Program-made: the position numbers and the translations under genes | Shown here: piece after piece, positions 9,560-19,848 of the stretch | Numbering within the stretch: the stretch's first letter is position 1 | Layout: each line of letters starts with the position of its first letter | Origin: Paenibacillus sp. TCA20 | GTDB lineage: Bacteria; Bacillota; Bacilli; Paenibacillales; Paenibacillaceae | Direction of reading: 5' to 3' | NCBI RefSeq assembly: GCF_000732325.1 | Contig: NZ_BBIW01000001.1 | Span: 248,001 to 312,000, forward strand | Length of the DNA stretch: 64,000 bases | Notes under the pieces: model-generated | The model's input: only the letters and a program-made list of their open reading frames with translations | Told to the model about the DNA's origin: nothing | Databases searched by the model: none

Positions 9560-11145
9560 CTATTCATCAGCTAGCCATGTACGAAGCAGGTTAACAAATT
9601 CATCTGGTTTCTTCTTGGCGAGTGTTTCCAGCTGTTTGCGCACTTGGCTTTCATTCGTGACTGTTTCCAGATTAATGGACGGGAACTCTGTAGGAACCTG
9701 GAGCGGAATATCTTCTTCGAACTCTTCTTCCTTGTTGCGCCGTCTTCTGTATATTAAATATCCACCGCCAGCGAGCAGTAATGCAGCGGCTGCAGCCAGA
9801 CCCCAGATCATGCCTGATGTGAGCTGAATTCCGGTTTGTTCCGCTTCTTGCACTTGTGCTGGTTTCTCAGTGACAGATACTCTCTGAGTCACTTGGTCTT
9901 CAGTGTATTCAACCCCTGAGTTCGACAATGAGGATCTGACAATATTTTTAAGCACCTCTCTGATCTGTTCCGTGGTGTCTGATGTTCCATCGTCTTGATC
10001 ATCATTTGGACTACCAGGTGATTCAACTGCTACATTAATGGTTAAATCTTTAACAACGTATGGACTTTGCACGATCTCTTTGGCAATACGGTTTACTTCG
10101 TAATTGATGACAGAAGAACTGTCTTCACCGCTTGAAGTGGAAGCATCAGCTGCCGGGTAATTAACAACATCTTCTTCTCCGGTGCCTGCAACTCCGCCAT
10201 CAGCAGCACTGCCGCCAGTATAACTGCTTTGAATATCCTGAACGCTGATTTCGATTCCCCTCATATTTTCTTCATCCACAGGAGTAACGAGATTTTGCGT
10301 TTCATTGACTTTGTCAAAGTTCAGGTTAGAAGTTACAAGCACGTCAACATTGCTGCTGCCTGTAATACCCGTCAAAAATTCTCTGACTGTTTTCTCAATG
10401 TCTTCTTCATATTGCTTCTGCAGCTGCATGTTCTCCTGTACTTCACCGAGAACACTACCACCACCGCGCTCCGTAGGAACGAGCTCCTCGCCTTGATCTG
10501 TTGAAATCGTAATATTCTCAATGGGCAGATGTGGCACAGCTGTTTTCAGCAAATTGAAATATCCGTCAACGGCCGCCTGCGAAGGCTGATACCCTGGTTG
10601 AAATTTAAGCACCGCTGACGCGGATGCACTGTCCTGAGCTGATGATGCAAACAGGCTTTCTTTGGGAAGGTTAACTAGGACTTTAGCCTCAGATATCCCC
10701 TGCATACCTAATAGCATCTGCTCGATTTCACCATTAAAAGCATTGGCATACTTCACTTGGAATTCTTTGTCCGTCATACCCATTGCTGACGAGCCCTGCT
10801 CAAAGATGTCATATCCGATCGATCCATTCTGAATCAAGCCTTGAGAGCCGACATCGACCTTTACACGAGCCGCTTGGGTACTTGGGATCGAAATTTCAGA
10901 GCCATCTGCGTTCAATTGAAAAGGAATATTGCCTGATTCTAAATAGCTGATTACTCCAGCAGAATCTACGGCATCCAGCCCCGTAAACGCAACCTCATAT
11001 TCCGTCTTGGAGAACTGCATCGTCAGAACCACAATGGCAATGATCAGGAATAAGACGGTAGAAATTAACATTATTTTTGTTTTTTCGTAAATTTATTCCA
11101 ATACGCGGATACCTTGTCCTTATATTGGGCAATTCTTTCGTTCAC
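9560..11145 (-). CDS. fliF: FliF, flagellar MS-ring protein, with an apparent -1 frameshift near codon 24
   Basis: FliF builds the MS ring. The family N-terminus MNERIAQYKDKVSAYWNKF starts at GTG 11145, with GAGGTG 5-6 nt upstream, but the frame ends in TAA at about codon 25 after an A6-C-A5 run. The rest of the protein, from MLISTVLFLIIAI at ATG 11071, is in the -1 frame and runs 503 residues with the first membrane helix, the YscJ/FliF domains, a variable Ser/Gly-rich loop, a second membrane helix (about 430-450) and the FliG-binding C-terminus. The stop and ATG overlap as TAATG. One extra A in the A5 run would restore a normal FliF. Alternatives are an assembly error, a phase-variable tract, slippage, or reinitiation. 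Confidence 0.9.
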
Positions 11146-11182
11146 TGTGTCACCTCATCCGAAACTTTGCTATAAACATTAA

Positions 11183-11488
11183 CTACATTTGGATCCGCAT
11201 GATTTCCTGGTAGGCCTCGATTACCTTGTTTCGAACTTGGGTTGTCAGTTGCAGACTAAGGAGAGCCTGCTGTGATGCGACCATAACCTGATCAACATTT
11301 ACGTTGCCAAGTACAAACTCAGTTGACATTTCGCTTGCATGTTTTTCTTGATCTGCCACTTGAGTGATTGCATCTTCAAGGTAGGAAGAGAATTGATTGA
11401 TGGTTTCTGTTGGGGTTGACTTGCCCTGTGTCATGGTAACATTAGGGGTTTGTATAGCTGATGCTTTAAACATCGTATTTTCGATCAC
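11183..11488 (-). CDS. fliE: FliE, MS ring-rod junction protein
   Basis: FliE joins the rod to the MS ring. From the GTG at 11488 the product has 101 residues, the usual length, and ends in LLSLQLTTQVRNKVIEAYQEIMRIQM, the conserved FliE C-terminus. GGGAGG lies 7 nt before this GTG; an ATG eight codons upstream (11512) has no such site. It lies between flgC and fliF. Confidence 0.93.
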   Translation of the reverse strand: MIENTMFKASAIQTPNVTMTQGKSTPTETINQFSSYLEDAITQVADQEKHASEMSTEFVLGNVNVDQVMVASQQALLSLQLTTQVRNKVIEAYQEIMRIQM

Positions 11489-11548
11489 GATTTTCCCTCC
11501 CATTATCTTCACGATTATGTATCTACATCATTTTGCTCTAGCTTATTT

Positions 11549-11998
11549 CTAACGTCCGATCTCCAGTGCTTTCATCACCATTGCTTTAGAAGCATTTAGT
11601 GCAGTAACGTTTGCTTCGTAGGATCTGGATGCACCTATTAAATCTACCATTTCTTTGGTTGTATCCACGTTAGGCATGTACACGTACCCTTCTGCATTTG
11701 CATCCGGATGTGTCGGATTGTATACCGGCTTCAGTGGTGCCGTGTCCTCTTCTATCGCCGCTACTTTGACTCCCTGCGCCACATTTCCACCTTGCATTTC
11801 ATTATCTATCATCTGTTTGAAGCTGGGCTGATTTGATTCCAGGACGACCATTTTCCGCTTATATGGAACGGCTTCCCCATTCTCGATCCTTGCTCTCGTC
11901 GTCTCACTGTTCGCAATGTTGGAGGAAATAACATCCATGCGAAGCCGCTGAGCCGTTAGTGCAGATGCACTGATATCAAAGCTCTTACTGATGTTCAC
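11549..11998 (-). CDS. flgC: FlgC, proximal rod protein
   Basis: FlgC is a proximal rod subunit. The 149 residues begin MNISKSFDISASALTAQRLR with the DVISSNIANSETTR axial motif and end with EMVDLIGASRSYEANVTALN, the conserved FlgC C-terminus. It starts 7 nt after flgB. Length and motifs are normal. Confidence 0.96.
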   Translation of the reverse strand: MNISKSFDISASALTAQRLRMDVISSNIANSETTRARIENGEAVPYKRKMVVLESNQPSFKQMIDNEMQGGNVAQGVKVAAIEEDTAPLKPVYNPTHPDANAEGYVYMPNVDTTKEMVDLIGASRSYEANVTALNASKAMVMKALEIGR

Positions 11999-12005
11999 TT
12001 ATGAT

Positions 12006-12416
12006 CTATCTCCCTTCGGTTGCAGTGCGCATAATCTTGATATGTTCATTTACCAGTTGAATATAAGAGTTATACCGCAGCTGATTCTCCGCCAAAAGGC
12101 TCATTTCCTTATCCACGTCAACATTGTTGTCATTATTACTCATTGCTGTACTGTTATCGGTTGTTGTGACAGCTGCTGGAATGGAAGAACTAGGACCAAT
12201 GGGTATGTGTCTCTCATTCGTACGTCTTCCAGTTAAAGTAGGTGTTCCCTGCATTTCCTGTTCAAGCAGTTGCTCAAAGTGAACCTCTGAACGTTTGAAA
12301 TACGGCGTGTCACTATTCGCTATATTATTAGTAATCGCAAGTTGTCTGACGTTAGCAGCATCAACCCCTGCCTGCAATGTTCGAAAGCTTACATCATTCA
12401 GAAGATTAATCCTCAT
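12006..12416 (-). CDS. flgB: FlgB, proximal rod protein
   Basis: FlgB is the first gene of the fla/che operon and a proximal rod subunit. The 136 residues contain LAITNNIANSDTPYFKRSEV near the N-terminus and EMSLLAENQLRYNSYIQLVN near the C-terminus, both family hallmarks. It is separated from hslU by a 494-bp region with a terminator and likely promoter, so it should have its own transcription start. Confidence 0.96.
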   Translation of the reverse strand: MRINLLNDVSFRTLQAGVDAANVRQLAITNNIANSDTPYFKRSEVHFEQLLEQEMQGTPTLTGRRTNERHIPIGPSSSIPAAVTTTDNSTAMSNNDNNVDVDKEMSLLAENQLRYNSYIQLVNEHIKIMRTATEGR

Positions 12417-12460
12417 TCTCTCCCTTCCAGAATCTTTAAACTATTACCATCTGAAAAATG

Positions 12461-12518
12461 AGACCTAGTTCAAATTATTTCGACAAATAAATCTGAACTT
12501 CTCTCTTTTCCTAGGTCT
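12461..12518. repeat. Nested inverted repeat in flgB leader
   Basis: The outer arms AGACCTAG (12461-12468) and CTAGGTCT (12511-12518) are perfect complements. Inside, TTCAAATTATTT (12469-12480) pairs imperfectly with AAATAAATCTGAA (12485-12497) around a CGAC loop. No T-run follows on the minus strand, so it is not an obvious terminator. It lies 45 nt before the flgB start and could act as an RNA structure or protein site. Confidence 0.6.
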
Positions 12519-12655
12519 TTAGTAGAAATAATAAGTTATTTGTCGTATATTCTAAGTTTCTTAGAGTTGGGCATTTATTACAATAAGAAAAAAGCCCTAT
12601 CTTTTGCCAAAAACAAGGACTTAATATGTATAATTTTCAAAATATGTACATTCTC

Positions 12656-12693
12656 ATGAAAATATAGTCCCATTCATAGCTCTATATTTTCAT
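12656..12693. repeat. 12-bp perfect inverted repeat upstream of flgB
   Basis: ATGAAAATATAG (12656-12667) and CTATATTTTCAT (12682-12693) are exact reverse complements separated by 14 nt. No T-run follows on either strand. It lies downstream of the candidate fla/che promoter. Confidence 0.6.
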
Positions 12694-12863
12694 AAAATAT
12701 TCTTAATTTCAGATAGGTCGATCTTAAGACTTCACTAATATCGACATGATACTTTAGGAGGAAAAAGCGCGACAAACCGCATTTATTGTCATATTTGACT
12801 TGGGGACTGGCCGGTTTTTTACCATAAAGCAAGTATAGAATTGCACTAAGATGAAAATGCGCA

Positions 12864-12906
12864 CAAAAAAAGACTCTTCACAGAGAAAATCTCTATAAAG
12901 AGTCTT
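12864..12906 (-). terminator. Rho-independent terminator after hslU
   Basis: Arms AAGACTCTT (12870-12878) and AAGAGTCTT (12898-12906), with an inner AGAG/CTCT pair, are followed on the minus strand by a seven-T run. It lies 5 nt after the hslU stop and separates hslVU from the flagellar operon. Confidence 0.9.
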
Positions 12907-12910
12907 ATTT

Positions 12911-14305
12911 CTACAAAATATACTGGCTTAGATCACGGTCTTTCGCAATTCCACCTAGCTTCTCTCTTACATATTCCGGTGTGATCGTCATTTTATCTAA
13001 GGTCAGCTCCGGCGCTTCAAAGGACAGATCCTCCAGCAGCTTCTCCAAAATTGTATGTAGACGACGAGCACCAATATTCTCCGTATTCAGGTTGACGGAT
13101 TCTGCGATGTTCGCGATCTCCCGAATGGCTTCTGGAGAGAATTCAATCTCGATGTCCTCGGTCTTTAGCAGATCAACATATTGTTTGGTCAGCGCATTTT
13201 TCGGTTCCGTCAAGATAGATACAAAATCATCCAAGGATAGACTGCTGAGTTCAACCCGAATAGGGAATCGCCCTTGAAGCTCTGGAATGAGATCTGACGG
13301 CTTCGACACATGGAAAGCACCTGCAGCTATAAACAGGATATAGTCCGTCTTTACAGGCCCGTATTTGGTCATTACGGTCGATCCTTCGACGATAGGAAGA
13401 ATATCCCTCTGAACACCCTCACGGGACACATCCGGCCCTGATCCTTGTCCACGGCTTGCTACCTTATCGATCTCGTCTATAAAAATAATGCCGGACTGCT
13501 CTGCACGCCGAATCGACTCCTGTGTTACATCATCCATATCGATCAGCTTGCCTGCTTCTTCCTGAATAAGTACTTTACGTGCTTCCTTGATGGGAAGCTT
13601 GCGTTTCTTAGTACGTTTCGGGAGGAAGTTGCCAAACATCTCCTGCATATTCATGCCCATTTGATCATTGCCTTGGCCTGCAAACATATCAAACATGTTA
13701 GGTGCATTATCCTCAATATCAATTTCGATCGTATCATTCTCAAGCTGACCGGCCAGCAGTTCAAATTTCACTTTACGTCTGCGTTCATTGACAGAGGCAT
13801 CTTGTGCCGGATCTTCCTCTTGCTGTGGCTGCTGATGATTGCCAAACAGCATTTCGAAAGGATTTTTTTGATTCTTCGATTTGTTAGCCGACGGGACAAG
13901 GATTTGCACAATACGCTCATTCGCATTTTCCTCAGCCTTGTCTTTGACCTTTTCCGTCTTCTCCAATTTGACAATCCGGATCGAAGTTTCAATTAAGTCA
14001 CGAACCATCGATTCGACGTCACGTCCGACATAACCAACCTCGGTGAATTTAGTTGCTTCCACTTTTACAAATGGAGCACCGACCAGCTTGGCAAGCCGTC
14101 TAGCGATCTCCGTCTTACCTACCCCTGTCGGTCCAATCATCAGTATATTCTTAGGTACAATTTCATCCTGGGCATCTTCCGGCAGCCTGCTTCGACGATA
14201 TCTGTTACGGAGGGCAACAGCGACGGACTTCTTGGCCTGCTTCTGACCAACGATGTACTTATCCAGCTCAGCGACAATTTGTCTGGGAGTAAAAGCTTCG
14301 TTCAT
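12911..14305 (-). CDS. hslU: HslU (ClpY), ATPase subunit of the HslVU protease
   Basis: HslU is the AAA+ unfoldase that feeds substrates to HslV. The 464 residues contain P-loop GPTGVGKT (58-65), [11 protein letters not shown] as Walker B, an I domain in the middle (Met/Asn/Gln-rich, about 140-235) and the sensor 2 region [20 protein letters not shown]. The C-terminus DRDLSQYIL is the HslV-activating tail. AAAGGAGG precedes the ATG by 10 nt. hslV lies 40 nt upstream. Confidence 0.97.
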   Translation of the reverse strand: MNEAFTPRQIVAELDKYIVGQKQAKKSVAVALRNRYRRSRLPEDAQDEIVPKNILMIGPTGVGKTEIARRLAKLVGAPFVKVEATKFTEVGYVGRDVESMVRDLIETSIRIVKLEKTEKVKDKAEENANERIVQILVPSANKSKNQKNPFEMLFGNHQQPQQEEDPAQDASVNERRRKVKFELLAGQLENDTIEIDIEDNAPNMFDMFAGQGNDQMGMNMQEMFGNFLPKRTKKRKLPIKEARKVLIQEEAGKLIDMDDVTQESIRRAEQSGIIFIDEIDKVASRGQGSGPDVSREGVQRDILPIVEGSTVMTKYGPVKTDYILFIAAGAFHVSKPSDLIPELQGRFPIRVELSSLSLDDFVSILTEPKNALTKQYVDLLKTEDIEIEFSPEAIREIANIAESVNLNTENIGARRLHTILEKLLEDLSFEAPELTLDKMTITPEYVREKLGGIAKDRDLSQYIL

Positions 14306-14345
14306 GATTTACATACCTCCTTTTATTCCTGTTCCTATTCAGAGT

Positions 14346-14888
14346 TTACAGTTCTTCAACGATAATATTACTGTTCGTAAACACACAAATCTCGGAAGCT
14401 ACAACCAAAGCCTCACGAGCCATATCCTTTGCTTCAAGCTCACCCGGATGCCGCTTCAGAGCTCTTGCAGCTGCAAGAGCATAGTTGCCGCCTGAACCGA
14501 TGGCCAAAATATCATCATCAGGCTCAATAATCTCCCCGCCTCCAGATATCAGCAGCATGCCTGTTTTGTCCATCACGATCATTAATGCCTCCAGCTTACG
14601 CAGCACACGATCCTGACGCCAATCCTTGGCGAGTTCTACCGCAGCTCTTTGCAGATTGCCATGATGTTCCTCAAGCTTGCCTTCAAATTTCTCAAACAGA
14701 GTGATGGCATCCGCTACAGAACCAGCAAAGCCTGCAACAACCTGTCCGCGGTACAATCTCCGAACCTTCTTCGCCGTATTTTTCATTACCACGCTTTGCC
14801 CCATTGTAACCTGTCCATCACCTGCGATGGCCGCCTTGCCATGATGACGCACAGCACAGATCGTCGTCGCATGAAATGTAGTTTCCAT
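14346..14888 (-). CDS. hslV: HslV (ClpQ), peptidase subunit of the HslVU protease
   Basis: HslV is the proteasome-like peptidase of HslVU. The 180 residues contain [37 protein letters not shown] and [16 protein letters not shown]. Seven residues (METTFHA) precede the TTI that is residue 1-3 of mature E. coli HslV; the B. subtilis protein also has a short extension and uses an N-terminal serine. No serine is at position 2 here, so the catalytic residue may be Thr after processing. That is inference. Confidence 0.96.
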   Translation of the reverse strand: METTFHATTICAVRHHGKAAIAGDGQVTMGQSVVMKNTAKKVRRLYRGQVVAGFAGSVADAITLFEKFEGKLEEHHGNLQRAAVELAKDWRQDRVLRKLEALMIVMDKTGMLLISGGGEIIEPDDDILAIGSGGNYALAAARALKRHPGELEAKDMAREALVVASEICVFTNSNIIVEEL

Positions 14889-14918
14889 AAATGCTACCTC
14901 CCTTGATTCGTATATGGT

Positions 14919-14952
14919 AAAAACCCGGCACGTCGCTGAGAGACTTACCGGG
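14919..14952 (-). terminator. Terminator or attenuator between trmFO and hslV
   Basis: The GC-rich arms CCGGG/CCCGG (14948-14952 and 14924-14928), with an inner GTC/GAC pair, are followed on the minus strand by TTTTT. Only about 30 nt remain before hslV, so the hslVU promoter must overlap it or readthrough must occur. Confidence 0.7.
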
Positions 14953-14969
14953 CTTTCCTCAAGATGTCG

Positions 14970-16301
14970 CTATTGCACTGTGGAGAGACCTTGCTCTTGC
15001 TTGAAACGTCTTATGCTGTCTAACGCACGATTCGCCAGCGCCTCATTTTTTTCCTTCTTATTCCGAATTTTTTGCTCCAGCTTCGGCAATAGGCCAAAGT
15101 TGGCGTTCATTGGCTGGAAGTGTTTGAAATCAGCCGTCGTAATATAGTTCGCCATACTTCCTAGCGTACTGTCTACAGGCAGCGTCGTCAGATCTTTGCC
15201 CAGTGCCAGATTCGCAGCATTCATACCCGCGATCAGTCCGGAGGCAGCAGACTCTACATAGCCCTCTACACCTGTCATTTGACCAGCAAAGAACAGGTTA
15301 CTCCGATTCTTAAACTGATACGTAGGCTCAAGTAATTTGGGAGAGTTAATAAAGGTATTACGATGCATAACCCCATAACGCACAAATTCTGCATTCTCAA
15401 GACCTGGGATCATACCGAATACACGCTTCTGCTCTCCCCATTTCAGATGAGTTTGGAAGCCTACCAGATTATACAGCGTTCCTGCCGCGTTATCCTGACG
15501 CAGCTGGACAACGGCATAAGGCAGCTCTCCAGTATGCGGGTTAACTAGACCGACTGGCTTCATCGGCCCGAATAGCGCCGTCTGTTTGCCGCGCTTCATC
15601 ATAACCTCAATCGGCATGCAGCCCTCAAAGTAGATTTCCTTCTCAAACTCTTTAAGCTCAGCAACCTCAGCTGCGATCAGAGCATCGTAGAAACGATCAA
15701 ACTCTTCTTCATTCATGGGGCAATTGAGATAAGCCGCTTCTCCCTTATCATAACGTGATGCCAGATAGACTTTGTTCATATCAATGGATTCTTTCTCTAC
15801 AATCGGTGCTGCCGCATCGTAGAAATAGAAGTATTCTTCACCCATCAGATCTTTAATCTGTGAGGACAATGCAGGCGAAGTCAGAGGACCTGTTGCAATA
15901 ACGACAATGCCATCCGTCGGAATCTCCTGAATCTCCTCATTCACTACCGTAATAAGCGGATGCTCATGCAGTGTATTCGTGATCTCACCGGAAAATCCAT
16001 CCCGATCAACCGCCAGTGCTCCACCAGCAGGAACTGCGTTACGATCGGCGGAGCCGATCACCAGTGAATCCAACATACGCATCTCTTCTTTTAATACACC
16101 TACAGCATTCGTCAGGCCATTTGCTCGAAGTGAGTTACTGCACACCAGCTCAGCAAATTTATTCGTATGATGAGCTGGCGTTTTTACGACCGGTCTCATT
16201 TCATACAGCTTTACCGGTACCCCTCTTTGTGCAATCTGCCAAGCAGCTTCACTTCCTGCCAGTCCTGCACCAATTACTGTTACTTGTTGTTTCTCGTTCA
16301 T
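14970..16301 (-). CDS. trmFO: TrmFO, folate/FAD-dependent tRNA (uracil-54) methyltransferase
   Basis: TrmFO makes ribothymidine at position 54 of tRNA using methylene-tetrahydrofolate and FADH2. The 443 residues start with the FAD-binding [20 protein letters not shown] (about 8-27) and contain [20 protein letters not shown] and [19 protein letters not shown], conserved in the family. It sits between topA and hslV; B. subtilis has codV (xerC) after this gene, absent here. Confidence 0.97.
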   Translation of the reverse strand: MNEKQQVTVIGAGLAGSEAAWQIAQRGVPVKLYEMRPVVKTPAHHTNKFAELVCSNSLRANGLTNAVGVLKEEMRMLDSLVIGSADRNAVPAGGALAVDRDGFSGEITNTLHEHPLITVVNEEIQEIPTDGIVVIATGPLTSPALSSQIKDLMGEEYFYFYDAAAPIVEKESIDMNKVYLASRYDKGEAAYLNCPMNEEEFDRFYDALIAAEVAELKEFEKEIYFEGCMPIEVMMKRGKQTALFGPMKPVGLVNPHTGELPYAVVQLRQDNAAGTLYNLVGFQTHLKWGEQKRVFGMIPGLENAEFVRYGVMHRNTFINSPKLLEPTYQFKNRSNLFFAGQMTGVEGYVESAASGLIAGMNAANLALGKDLTTLPVDSTLGSMANYITTADFKHFQPMNANFGLLPKLEQKIRNKKEKNEALANRALDSIRRFKQEQGLSTVQ

Positions 16302-16314
16302 ATTTACCCCCTCG

Positions 16315-16366
16315 CTGCATGTATCCAGTACTCTATAGCAAGAATCCTGGATACAGAAAGCTGCAG
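16315..16366 (-). promoter_or_regulatory. Hairpin in the trmFO leader
   Basis: TGTATCCAG (16320-16328) is the exact complement of CTGGATACA (16347-16355), and CTGCA (16315-16319) can pair with TGCAG (16362-16366) outside it. The structure lies between the topA stop and the trmFO ribosome-binding site. There is no T-run, so it is not a standard terminator. Confidence 0.5.
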
Positions 16367-16400
16367 CCCGTACTACCGGTTAATCCATTATTTTTATGAT

Positions 16401-18500
16401 TTAAATTTCGACCGCTTCGTCCGCTTCCTCGACCGGTTCTGTATGATCGCAAGAAGTACACTGCAGTCTTGTTCCTTGCTTGTTTCGCTTCTCTACCATC
16501 AATGAATCACATTTAGGACAAGGCTTAGGTGACGGCTTATCCCAGGAGACAAAATCACATTCAGGATATCGGTCACAGCCGTAGAAAATCCGTCCTTTTT
16601 TACTGCGGCGCTCGACGACCTGTCCTTCCTTACACGTCGGGCAGGTTACCCCGATATTTTTAATAATCGGCTTGGTATTGCGGCAATCCGGGAATCCAGA
16701 GCATGCCAAAAACTTACCGAATCGGCCAAATTTATATACCATCGGTTTACCGCATTTCTCACAGATCTCATCGGAGACCTCATCCTGGATTTCGATCTCA
16801 CTCATTTCTTCTTCTGCGACATGCAGGCGCTTCTCAAAGGATTTATAGAACTCAGCCAATATTTTAACCCAGTCCTCAGATCCTTCTTCAACATGGTCCA
16901 AATCCTCTTCCATATGCGCGGTAAACTCAACATCGACAATTTCAGGGAAAAATTGCTCCATCTGCTCGTTAATAAGCTCACCAAGCTCTGTCGGAATAAA
17001 TTTCTTCTCTTCTATTGCGACATAACCACGTTTCTGAATCGTCTCCAGCGTTGGAGCATACGTACTCGGTCTTCCGATGCCCAGCTCTTCCATTGTCTTG
17101 ACGAGTCTTGCTTCAGTATATCGTGGCGGCGGCTGTGTAAAGTGCTGCTTCGGCTCAATTTCTTTATGAATAAGCTTATCCCCGCTCTTCAGTGGAGGCA
17201 GCAGCTTCTCTTCATCCGTTGTACCATCATCGTTACCTTCGACATACACCTTCATGAAGCCATGAAAGCGGACCTTGGAGCCTGTAGCACGAAAAGAAGC
17301 GTCTCCTGCTGCGATATCAACAGACAGGGTATCAAGAATAGCTGAGGCCATCTGACTCGCCACATATCGTTCCCATATCAGCTTGTATAGACGGAATTGA
17401 TCACGACTTGTAAATGCTTTCACTGAATCCGGATCTCTCAATACGGAGGTTGGCCGAATCGCCTCATGCGCTTCCTGCGCATTCGCATTTTTCTTAGTAT
17501 ATTGTCGGAATGATTCCGGAACGAAGGATTCGCCGTACTTACCCGTAATATATTCTTTGGCTTCTTCCTGAGCAGACTGTGCAATACGCGTAGAGTCCGT
17601 TCTCATATAAGTGATCAAACCAACTGTGCCTTCCTTGCCGAGCTCGACTCCTTCATATAGCTGCTGAGCTACAGACATCGTCTTCGCTGCACGGAAATTC
17701 AATTTACGAGCCGCTTCCTGCTGTAAAGAACTTGTTGTAAAAGGAGCCGAAGGATTGCGCGTCCGCTCTTTCTCTTTGACCTCTGTTACGACATAATCCT
17801 TATCTTCAATTTCTTTAAGTATTTCTTTCACTTGCTCTTCATTACTGAGCTCCGTCTTCTCTCCGCGAAGCTGATGGAATTTTGCCTCAAACGGACTTCC
17901 GTCAGCTTCTAGTCTCGCCGTAATGCTCCAATATTCTTCCGGAACAAATTCGTTAATTTCGTCCTCACGATCCAGAATAATTTTGACAGCTACAGACTGA
18001 ACTCGACCGGCAGATAGACCCTTCTTCACCTTTTTCCATAAAAGTGGACTGATCTTGTAGCCTACAAGCCGGTCCAAAATACGTCTAGCCTGCTGTGCGT
18101 TCACAAGATCCATGTTGATCTTGCGAGGCGTCTTGAAGGCATCCTTGACTGCTTGCTTCGTTATCTCATTAAATACGACCCGGCAGCTCTCGGTTTGGTC
18201 AAGCTCCAGAGCATGAGCCAAATGCCAAGCAATGGCTTCTCCCTCACGATCGGGGTCAGCTGCCAGATATACTTTTTTCACTTTTTTAGATGCGTCCTTA
18301 AGTTCTTTTAGCACAGAACCTTTTCCGCGGATTGTAATATATTTAGGATTAAAATCGTTCTCCACTTCTACGCCGGTCTGACTCTTCGGCAAATCGCGGA
18401 CATGACCCATCGACGCTTTGACAATATACTTGCTGCCCAAATATTTACCAATTGTCTTTGCTTTCGATGGGGACTCCACGATGACAAGTGAATCCGCCAT
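16401..18500 (-). CDS. topA: DNA topoisomerase I
   Basis: TopA relaxes negative supercoils through a single-strand break. The 699 residues hold the N-terminal Toprim domain ([19 protein letters not shown]; acidic [12 protein letters not shown]), the catalytic tyrosine in [10 protein letters not shown] (Tyr298) and three C-terminal four-cysteine zinc fingers (starting [16 protein letters not shown] and CPKCDSLM). The start ATG follows GAGGAGGATG. Length matches Bacillales TopA. Confidence 0.97.
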   Translation of the reverse strand: MADSLVIVESPSKAKTIGKYLGSKYIVKASMGHVRDLPKSQTGVEVENDFNPKYITIRGKGSVLKELKDASKKVKKVYLAADPDREGEAIAWHLAHALELDQTESCRVVFNEITKQAVKDAFKTPRKINMDLVNAQQARRILDRLVGYKISPLLWKKVKKGLSAGRVQSVAVKIILDREDEINEFVPEEYWSITARLEADGSPFEAKFHQLRGEKTELSNEEQVKEILKEIEDKDYVVTEVKEKERTRNPSAPFTTSSLQQEAARKLNFRAAKTMSVAQQLYEGVELGKEGTVGLITYMRTDSTRIAQSAQEEAKEYITGKYGESFVPESFRQYTKKNANAQEAHEAIRPTSVLRDPDSVKAFTSRDQFRLYKLIWERYVASQMASAILDTLSVDIAAGDASFRATGSKVRFHGFMKVYVEGNDDGTTDEEKLLPPLKSGDKLIHKEIEPKQHFTQPPPRYTEARLVKTMEELGIGRPSTYAPTLETIQKRGYVAIEEKKFIPTELGELINEQMEQFFPEIVDVEFTAHMEEDLDHVEEGSEDWVKILAEFYKSFEKRLHVAEEEMSEIEIQDEVSDEICEKCGKPMVYKFGRFGKFLACSGFPDCRNTKPIIKNIGVTCPTCKEGQVVERRSKKGRIFYGCDRYPECDFVSWDKPSPKPCPKCDSLMVEKRNKQGTRLQCTSCDHTEPVEEADEAVEI

Positions 18501-18573
18501 AGGTTCATCCTCCTCTCACAATATAGCCCTACATGTCACCTATGGCGGATGTAATTTAAAACGCCACAGGAAT

Positions 18574-19683
18574 CTATATTAACTTATATATAGCACCAGG
18601 TAATTGCATGATTTGCTTTTTTATGATTAAAGATAACAGAACTGAATGCAAATGTCCAAAATCGAATGGGAGTTTGCCCACCAGTTCATCCAAAGTCAGT
18701 GGACCTGCCTCCAGCAAATCATATATCATTTGTTCCTCGGAACTCAAGCCTGGCATCATCTTCATAGCTGATTCGCTTCCCGTAGCAGCGATCCTCTCCT
18801 CGGTTCTCGGCTTAATTAGATGTGCGTATTCTTCATTAATATCCTCTGCGCAAGTAACCAGCTTGGCGCCTTGTTTGATCAGATTCAGTGTTCCCTGGCT
18901 CTTGGGTGAAGTAATCATACCCGGCACAGCAAACACATCTCTTCCCGCCTCAAGTGCAGCATCTGCCGTAATTAAGGAACCGCTCCGAATATCCGCTTCT
19001 ACAACCAGCGTTCCATAGGTAAGTCCGGCAATAATTCGATTTCGTTGTGGAAAGAGCCCGGGACGAGGCTGCATATGGAGCGGATACTCGCTGACAAGCA
19101 AGCCTTGATTCTCTATTTGATTCGCGAGTGTATGATTCTCTGTCGGATAGATATGGGAGAAGCCTCCCCCTAATACAGCAATGGTCGTTCCTCCTGCCTT
19201 CAGGGCTGCTTCATGGCAGATACTGTCTATTCCTCGGGCAAGACCACTAACAATCGTGTAACCTGCATTGGAGAGCTCTGAAGCTAGAATCTCCCCTACC
19301 TTTTTGCCATAGCCTGAAGGCACCCGGGTTCCTACCATGGCAATCGAAGGATGATGCAGTAAGCTCACATTACCTTTTAGATATAGCACCAGAGGAGGGT
19401 CTGGCGTTTCCTTCATGAAAACAGGATAATCCTCATCCAGATAAGTTACAAATTGGGTACGTCCCTTCGATAAGGCATGAATTCTCTCCTCAATCCATAC
19501 TTCAGAGAAGCGCTCGGTTATTTTGAGGGCCTGGTCTTTCGTCATTCCAGTCTGAATCCAGTCCTGAGTTTCGTATTTTAGCATGTCCTTATGTAAATTT
19601 CCACTTGAGAGCAGCTTATTTATCGTCTTTCTTCCAATCCCATCGATTTCATGCAGCCCAAGTAATAAATATCTAGATTCCAA
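18574..19683 (-). CDS. dprA: DprA, DNA-processing protein
   Basis: DprA loads RecA on incoming single-stranded DNA during transformation. The 369 residues have an N-terminal helical domain, the Rossmann-like core with MVGTRVPSGYGKK and SGLARGIDSICHEAALKAGG, the FPQRNRIIAGL and SGSLITADAALEAGRDVFAV motifs, and a C-terminal winged-helix region (about 310-369). The start is TTG at 19683, 9 nt after GGGAGG. With comM at 24570 it is one of two transformation-related genes here. Confidence 0.95.
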   Translation of the reverse strand: MESRYLLLGLHEIDGIGRKTINKLLSSGNLHKDMLKYETQDWIQTGMTKDQALKITERFSEVWIEERIHALSKGRTQFVTYLDEDYPVFMKETPDPPLVLYLKGNVSLLHHPSIAMVGTRVPSGYGKKVGEILASELSNAGYTIVSGLARGIDSICHEAALKAGGTTIAVLGGGFSHIYPTENHTLANQIENQGLLVSEYPLHMQPRPGLFPQRNRIIAGLTYGTLVVEADIRSGSLITADAALEAGRDVFAVPGMITSPKSQGTLNLIKQGAKLVTCAEDINEEYAHLIKPRTEERIAATGSESAMKMMPGLSSEEQMIYDLLEAGPLTLDELVGKLPFDFGHLHSVLLSLIIKKQIMQLPGAIYKLI

Positions 19684-19730
19684 TAGACTAAACCTCCCGA
19701 TTCATTAAACGAATGAGTAATTTTGTTATA

Positions 19731-19779
19731 AAAAGACAAAAAGCAACCCTTCTGTCGTCATTCGACAAAAAGGTTGCTT
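19731..19779 (-). terminator. Rho-independent terminator after sucD
   Basis: Arms AAGCAACC (19741-19748) and GGTTGCTT (19772-19779), with inner TGTCG/CGACA pairing, are followed on the minus strand by TTTTGTCTTTTT. It ends the sucCD unit and separates it from dprA. Confidence 0.88.
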
Positions 19780-19848
19780 ACCTTGATTCTGCAATATGCA
19801 CCTTCCACTATTACAGCTATTATAATAGAAGGAAAATTATTTTAACAA

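Larger units (their letters stand above)
12417..12868 (-). promoter_or_regulatory. fla/che operon promoter region and leader
   Basis: AT-rich region of about 450 bp without a gene. A candidate sigma-A promoter on the minus strand is TTGTCG (12770-12775), 18-bp spacer, TATCAT (12746-12751), which would give a leader of about 320 nt before flgB. The leader holds two inverted repeats: a 12-bp perfect repeat (12656-12667 with 12682-12693) and a nested one at 12461-12518. A GTCGATAT octamer resembling a sigma-D -10 overlaps the sigma-A -10, but no matching -35 was found. The promoter is a visual match only. Confidence 0.4.

Noticed and set aside
11074..11090. Classical X-XXY-YYZ slippery heptamer at the fliF frameshift
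   Set aside because: AAAAAAC is present but not in the required reading phase and no downstream pseudoknot was seen. Slippage on single AAA codons or at transcription remains possible.
12628..12645. CodY-like box near AATTTTC in the flgB leader
   Set aside because: Several mismatches to the consensus in AT-rich DNA; not convincing.
12736..12760. Sigma-D promoter for the fla/che operon
   Set aside because: GTCGATAT resembles the -10 but no TAAA-type -35 lies at the right distance.
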